This document shows positions 58,150 to 64,000 of a stretch of 64,000 nt of DNA, piece after piece. The position numbers were made by a program, and so were the translations under genes. Source of the stretch: Xestospongia bergquistia (lineage: Eukaryota > Porifera > Demospongiae > Haplosclerida > Petrosiidae); the NCBI GenBank assembly GCA_963965975.1, contig OZ014420.1, positions 3,374,001-3,438,000 on the forward strand, given 5' to 3'. Within the stretch, counting starts at the first letter, position 1; every line of letters starts with the position of its first letter. Under the pieces are notes generated by a model. It was not told the origin of the DNA. It did no database searches and saw nothing but the letters and a program-made list of their open reading frames with translations.

Positions 58150-60420
58150 AAAATTCTTCTGAAGCAAACTGTTACCTTATCTGAAACTTCTTGATGTGGA
58201 AGTCCATATCTGGCAAATAAATTAAATTAAAAGATGGTCTTTTTTGCTCTGATACTTAACATTTATGTGATTTCAAACCACTTGGAGTGTGCATCAACCA
58301 TGACCAAAAATTGGTACTAAGGAAAGATCCGGCATTATCAATATGAATCCTTTCCCATGGCTGAGTGGGCAAGACTCATAGGTGCAGTAGAGCCGGGAGT
58401 GAACCTAACTACATGGATTTACAATGAATACATGATTTGCCCTCACCTCTGTGTCTTCATCCAACTTGGCTTACCAGAAATAGCTCCTTGTTTATATAGA
58501 CTTCATTCAAAAACAATTTCTGCGTGTGACTGATGTATGTCTTCCATAACACGATCTCATAGTTTAGATGGAACAATAACACAAATATCCTAAGTCAACA
58601 GTTGTCTTCAATTGGCCATTCCTTTTTTTCAATCAATATAACTTGAGATGCGTATGATATTTGGCCAGCCTTTTTTTTACATGTTTTAGTACTTTACATA
58701 GTACAGGGTCATAACAAGTTGCATTCTTGACTTGAAAAACAATAGTTGCTTAATGTTAAAGACTGCTGCTTTTTCAGTAACATGCTCTTCTCAAGTTTCT
58801 ACTGGTAACCCAAATAATCCATCTGCATTTACATGGCCATTTCTTGGTTTATACTGGATATCAGTTTCAGGCTGCTAGAATAAATGCCCATCATTGACGT
58901 CTGGCTGCAGCAAGAGTAGGTATACCTTGCTTGGGTCCCAATATGGTTGTTAGCTTTTTAAGATCAGTATAATTGGTAAATTTACAGCATTACAGATACA
59001 AGTGAAACGTTATTCCAAAAACTAGGGATGAAGCTTCTTTGTCCAATTGAGTATAATTCCATTCACTACTTGATAACATGTATGAGGCAAAAGCATTTGG
59101 TTGTTCTGATCCATCTGGATACACTTGTATTATTACTATTCCAACTTCAGATGTGTCACGTGTTAATTGTAGTTGTAGTTGTGGGTCTTAGTGTGCTAAA
59201 ACAGGTGCCTCCACTAGCTGCTCTTAGCTAACACAAAAACTCTCTCACATTCTGACATCCAATTTCATTTTTGGTTCTTTGACAGTTTGTTTAATGGATG
59301 AAGCAACAACGAGAGTTTTGAAATGAACTTGCCATAATAATGAAGTAGTCTTAGAACTGACTTCAATTACTGTTGGTTTTGTGGCCTGGGGGCCTTTTGA
59401 ATGGCATCCCCTTTATCTTAGGTAGTGTGAATGCCACTCCTATCAATCTTGTACTCTAAAAGATATACAGAGCTCTGTAGAAATACTTGTTTTTCCTGTT
59501 TTTACATGAATTTTTATGACTTTGCAACCTTCTGAGAAGTTATGCTAAATTGTTAAGATGTTGTTTATGATCTTGACCTGTAATTAGGATATCATTAACA
59601 AAACATAACACCATTTGTCCCTTGAGGTAATCTATTCATTACTTTCTGAAACATCTTTGGTGCTGATGAAGTGCCAAAAGGTACCCTTATGTAACGATAT
59701 AGTCCTTGGTGAGTGTTAACAGTACTTGTTGATAGGATTCCTCGAGGTCTAGTTTGGAGAATGTATTGCCTCATGTGAGAGCTATAAACAAATTCTCAGG
59801 CTTTGGTAAAAGATGCTGGTCTGCTTAGGATTAACAGTCACCTTATAATCTCCACATAGAGATATTTTAATATTGTGTTTCACTACAGGTACTATGTAAG
59901 CTGCTCATCCCATTCACTATAGATCACTTTTCTAATATTCCTTTACTCTCCAATCTATCAATTTCCTGTCCTATAACATCTTTAATTGCAAATGATAATA
60001 GTCATCGCTATTGTTGCCCAATTCAACTTGAGTGAGTATAGCAAGTCTCATCCTAAAAAGGATGGCCCACCTCCTTCCATGAAAACTAGTAACAGTGTCT
60101 TTACTTGATATTTATACTAAACAATAGCTGTTATTTCTCATTGTAATGGAATTAGTTTACCAGTATATGTACATAAGATAACTGATGAAAGTATATTACA
60201 GTTTCTCCAAACTTTTGATCCATGAGTTTTCTGGAGCTAAAGGATTCCTTAAATGTGTATAGTTCTTTCCTTCAATAGTGTTGATAAACACCAAGACTTT
60301 CACATTGTCCTCCGTTTTGTTTACCATAAAATAGACATCCATTTGTTCAAGGTAGGCTGTGATGCTTTCCACATAGAGGTTGAATTTCTCGATAGGGTCT
60401 GTGATCATCCTCATCGCCAT
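58150..60420 (-). pseudogene. Ty3/gypsy-type retrotransposon gag-pol relic
   Basis: On the minus strand, in retroelement order: a gag-like piece at 60420-60196 (YLEQMDVYFMVNKTEDN, LRNPLAPENSW), a reverse-transcriptase piece near 59780-59570 (KLDLEESYQQ, then a catalytic-box position reading FVNDILITG), and an integrase-core piece near 58400-58190 (RIHIDNAGS, VDAHSKWFEIT, RYGLPHQEVSD). Multiple stops and frameshifts occur throughout. The RT box has Asn where an active enzyme has its first Asp. No LTRs were found. It is an old, inactive copy inside an ankyrin-gene intron. Confidence 0.8.
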
Positions 60421-60941
60421 TTGTCATATTTTTTAAGTAACTTAAAATTAATGTTAAGTATACAGAAAAACAACAATAAATTTTTAAAAGCTAACTCAAA
60501 AGTCAACAAGAAAAATGTGCTTTCTTTTCCATTTGAGCATGCGCACTATCTACTAATTAATACCACATAATAGTTTCATAATTAATTTGGAATTAAACTT
60601 AAATAGTACTTGAATTGAGAAGAATTGCAAACCTTCTCTAACTTTATGTGGTCTATACTGTCAATGATCACAATTAGGCTTGACTAGTTCTTTGGTGGTA
60701 TAATTGTGGACCTTGTATCTTTGTAATGTGACCATGAGCACATAGTGCACAGCAAAAAATTTCATATGACACTATGGTATTAGGTGAAGTTTCAGGAGAG
60801 ACTAATTTTGGTCAAATATTTAGCTTAAAAACATTTCATTAAAAAATATATCCAAAATTTTAGCCTTTGATCTTTATATCATGTTTTGGTTATTTGTTTA
60901 TTTTGACTTATCATATTATCTTTGTTATAATTATCATTTAG
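60421..60941. other. Intron, non-coding
   Basis: AT-rich, no features beyond the acceptor of the next ankyrin exon. Confidence 0.4.
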
Positions 60942-62042
60942 TACGGATGTACAGCACTTCATACAGCTTATTGGACTAAAAACGATGTCATTGTAAAGAT
61001 GTTAGTTAATGGTAATGCCAACAATTTAGAAGCTGTACAGTCTGTAAGTTGTATGTTTTTAACATTTGAATGTAATATGCAACAAATCTTTCTTTAACTT
61101 GCTCTATATTTGTAGTGCTTGTTGTGATGTACACTTTATATAATTGTAGCATTTAATGTATATAAATATGCACATATATACATCCTATAAATCAAACATG
61201 TACAGGAATTAATTAGTAAACATTGTTTGGGTTATAGTAAGAACATTTTGTTGAATAAACAGTTTTTAGTGTTTCACATTTATAAGTTCATACATACTCA
61301 AGTATAAGCATTTTATGTGTGTGTATGTATATCTTATAATTCTGAAAGAGTAATCTGTTTTAATATTAAAAGTAAGAAATTTTACCTTTCTATATAGGAC
61401 ACTTTACTTTTAGAGTCTTTAAGAAAAGGAAATTTGGAAGGTGTTAAGGACGCTCTGTCCAGGGGAGCTAATGTTAACATTGGAGACAAAGTATGCTGAC
61501 TTGTAATTGATAGTGTTAAGTATACATACACAACCATGAGGGTTATATGGCAGATACAGGTGTTGTGATGTAAAACAATTCCAACAGCCAACAACCCATG
61601 GGTTATTAATGTTACAGCAAAACACATGTGAATACAGTATGATCTGTGTTGGATTATATATAATGTGTGTGTTCCTTAAGTAATTACCATAGAATTTCAA
61701 AGTCATGTCACAACCTTGTATCTGATAAGGTGCTATGCTATATTTGATTCAGTTATTTAGTAAGTTGTAACAGCTTGTTGATAATTTGAACCTTTTTATA
61801 TCATGTCAACTTTAACATGTTATAGAAAAACAACTTCAGCTACTTAGTGATAGTTATAGTTTGACTCAAATGTAGTCATTATGTAAGCACACAACAGCCT
61901 AAGGATGACTCATTGACTCATTTAGAATTCTCTCAAAACTTCTGTAGTGAGAAGGAAAGATGTAGCAATTTTTCAAAGACTTTTATGTCATTTATATATG
62001 CAATAACAATCATTTCTTATATATGCCTTTATTTGTACTTAA

Positions 62043-62140
62043 AATGACCAAACTGCTTTATATATTTCATCCAAGATTGCCAATAATGAATGTGTTCAGC
62101 TTCTTAATAACAGTGCTAACCCTGACATTGCTAATTATAT
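62043..62140 (+). pseudogene. Duplicated ankyrin exon that lost its splice sites
   Basis: Near-duplicate of the exon at 62351-62449 and its flanks (shared CATGCATTNATGGTTTATTCAT after the exon). The acceptor ATAG became AAAT, the donor TAT|GTAAGT became TATATAAGT, and about six bases were lost inside. It should be skipped by splicing. Confidence 0.8.
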
Positions 62141-62449
62141 AAGTTGTCACATGCATTTATGGTTTATTCATGAAATAAAATAAATGTATAACATATTGGT
62201 CTAACATTTCTTTAATACTATTTTAAAGAACTTCTCCTTCGCATAATGTCACTAGTTACAAGGACGATGTAGCATTTTATTGAAATACATTTTTGACATT
62301 TAATTTTACACTAACAATCATTTGTTATTTATGCTTTTACATTTACATAGGATGGCAAAACTGCTTTGTACATTGCATCTGAGATACGAAGTAATGAATG
62401 TGTTCAGCTTCTTCTTTATAACAGTGCTAACCCTGACATTGCTGATTAT

Positions 62450-62860
62450 GTAAGTTGTGGCATGCATTAATGGTTTATTCATTAATAAGATTAATATAGA
62501 ACATATGCTATGTCCTAAAACATTTTAACCAACTTACTCAAAACATTATTGTAGGAAGCAAGCACACAATTCATTAGATACATTTTAAAGCTTTTCTGAA
62601 AAAAATCACTTATATATAGAGAATTCAACATTTTTTCATAATATCAAATTCTCTTTTCTTCAAAAATATTCTACCAATGTTTTAATTAGTACAAAATTCT
62701 TATTGTTGGTTTGTGACATAATAATTAACTAGCTAAAATACATACAAAATGCTTTCAAATTTAGATATTAATAAAGTAATTCTAATTGTCTTTATTTTAA
62801 TCTAAAATAAATAGAATGTTAATCACTACAGTTTACTGGAAATACATATTGTTTTTTTAG
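62450..62860. other. Intron before Roc-COR exon
   Basis: AT-rich, ends in a T-rich tract and AG (GTTTTTTTAG) at 62860. No other features. Confidence 0.6.
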
Positions 62861-64000
62861 ATTGGTATACACCCTTCATGCTGCTTGCCAGGGTTGTTAT
62901 GGTTATGATGTGAAATTCCTTTTGTCATCAGGAAAAGTCAATCCAATTGCTAAAAGTTCACTTGCAGCAGTCATTATGGAATGAGCTAAGAAGCCCCCTA
63001 ACTATGAGTTCAACACATCTGATCCTATTCCAGTAGATTTACTTACTACTGGGATTAATGCACATATGTTTTCAAGTCACGAAGTGGGAAATATTGTCCT
63101 TTATGATCTTGCAGGGCATAAGGAGTATTACAGTAGTCATGCAGCAATTCTCGAAAATCTCATGCTAAGCACGCCTGCTGTTTTTGCAATACTATCTAAG
63201 ATGGCTGATGACCTCCACATGATTAAGTATGACTTATATTACTGGTTTAATTTTATAAAGAATGCCAATCTTCATTTATCAAGCTCAAGGCCATCTCAAA
63301 TACTTGTCATTGGAAGTTGACTTGATGAGATGACTGATGGTTGTGAGGAAATTTCTAAAGTAGTTGCTGAAGTTGCTAAAAAAGCTGATCATTCACAAGA
63401 CTTTCATGGGTTCTTGCCTATGGAATGTCATCGTCCTGGTGGAAAAGGTGTCAAGGAGTTTGTTGCTATGCTTTCTTACAGCTGCAAAGCTGTACTTGAT
63501 CGATGTGATAAAATTAGTTTCTACTGCCACGTTCAGTTCTCATTCTTGCAATTGCTTCGAAGCAAAGAGAATATTGTAGCTATTAGCTTAAAGAAGCTAT
63601 GTATCATATTAAGAGAGCATGATGACCCTTCACTTCCTTCAGAAAGGTCAGTCTTATTGGAATTCCTAACAACTTTAAATGACAAAGGTCTCATTTTATT
63701 CCTTAAAAATGAGGATAATGCTCAAAGTTGGATAGTTATTGACAGAGCTGCTCTTCTCACTGAAGTCAATGGCATCCTTTTTGCTCCAAAGGAAATCACA
63801 CATGCCCATCAAGATATTGCTAGTAATACTGGCATTGTGCCTACATCTGTTCTAGAAAGATTATTTCCAAAGCACAATATTCATATGTTAATTGGGTTTC
63901 TTAGAAGTCTTCAGTTCTGTCATGTTTTAAAATCCAATACACTTCAAATGTTCAAAACCAATATATCAGCTTTGATTCCATTGCCATCAGATGAGCTCTT

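Larger units (their letters stand above)
44629..61043 (+). pseudogene. Ankyrin-repeat gene, exons scattered, broken
   Basis: Ankyrin exons with clean GT-AG borders: 44629-44722 (LSGVIDVVVRGANVN), 45639-45737 (WAALHYASSKGHTDIVEVLL), 53127-53225 (GGFTAVMLAA), 54439-54537 (VGKTVLYISCYKGD) and 60942-61043 (YGCTALHTAYWTK). Three are exactly 99 nt, one 33-residue repeat each in phase 0. Lesions: an extra A in a 7-A run of the first exon shifts frame, TAG at 53157-53159, TGA at 54493-54495. Ankyrin repeats bind proteins. The series probably once fed a Roc-COR part like the one at 62.8 kb. Introns are huge (7.4 and 6.4 kb) and packed with repeats. The short last introns and the next series suggest tandem duplication. 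Confidence 0.8.
61398..64000 (+). pseudogene. Ankyrin-Roc-COR (ROCO) gene, partial and broken
   Basis: Exons: 61398-61490 (LLESLRKGNLEGVKDALSRG, a first-repeat exon like 44629-44722), 62351-62449 (DGKTALYIASEIRSNECVQL, 99 nt), and a long exon from 62861 beyond the window. The long exon starts one base out of phase, ends the ankyrin part (HAACQGCYGYDVKFLLSSG), then enters a Roc GTPase: SSLAAVIME, PVDLLTTGI, and LYDLAGHKEYYSSHAAI (the switch II DxAGH motif). A COR-like region follows, open to the edge (about 226 codons). The P-loop GxxxxGK is absent, with PIAKSS in its place. TGA codons lie at 62982-62984 and 63318-63320. ROCO proteins are GTP-regulated signalling scaffolds. As read it is not functional. 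Confidence 0.8.

Noticed and set aside
63318..63320. TGA as selenocysteine or a reassigned codon in the ROCO exon
   Set aside because: Other stops and a frameshift occur in the same gene and in unrelated genes nearby, so decay is simpler; no SECIS-like structure was identified.

Overview
The window looks like AT-rich invertebrate nuclear DNA, most likely from a sponge. Genes are split by short GT-AG introns, and there are one-repeat-per-exon ankyrin genes feeding into a Roc-COR (ROCO) exon, a PRD-like homeodomain, an ATG2 fragment, and several eukaryotic transposon families (pogo/Tigger, hAT, an IS3-like integrase family, RLE-type RT, Ty3/gypsy, tyrosine recombinase). The sponge call is inference; animal origin is much firmer. 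Almost every cellular gene seen is broken. The intact coding units are those of mobile elements.

1-22.7 kb is dominated by a giant inverted repeat. Bases 1-6600 recur in reverse complement at 16118-22715, with the pairing x + y = 22716 held over about 6.5 kb. Each arm carries a degraded integrase copy and an apparently intact ten-exon HECT E3 ubiquitin ligase gene (706 codons, all splice phases closing). The 9.5 kb spacer holds an intact two-exon DDE integrase gene facing the left HECT gene, and a complete 5.9 kb pogo/Tigger transposon (9905-15806) with 385-bp terminal inverted repeats and TA target duplications. The pogo transposase has a spliced C-terminal PHD-like exon. Its 2.3 kb intron is almost entirely a minisatellite that appears to have grown from the intron's own 5' splice site. 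HECT and integrase fragments also lie side by side in the decayed copies, which suggests that one mobile element carries both genes.

22.9-27.5 kb holds a degenerate ~180-bp satellite, a foldback element, and a dead copy of a reverse transcriptase. 28.1-31.2 kb holds two decayed host genes: the 3' end of ATG2 (+) and a PRD-like homeobox gene (-). 32.2-36.7 kb has an intact 965-codon reverse transcriptase with a C-terminal restriction-like nuclease signature, abutting a truncated hAT transposase pseudogene. 37.5-39.6 kb has exon-like fragments, one set resembling a ubiquitin-specific protease. 39.6-44.6 kb is nearly featureless.

44.6-64 kb contains ankyrin-repeat exons, mostly exactly 99 nt and phase 0, spread over very large introns. 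One intron is filled by a ~648-bp satellite (about ten copies) and another by Ty3/gypsy and tyrosine-recombinase relics. A second ankyrin series starts at 61.4 kb and runs into a Roc-COR exon that leaves the window. Both series carry nonsense codons. Most premature stops in the window can be explained by C-to-T changes in CGA, CAG or CAA codons, as expected from long decay in a methylated genome.
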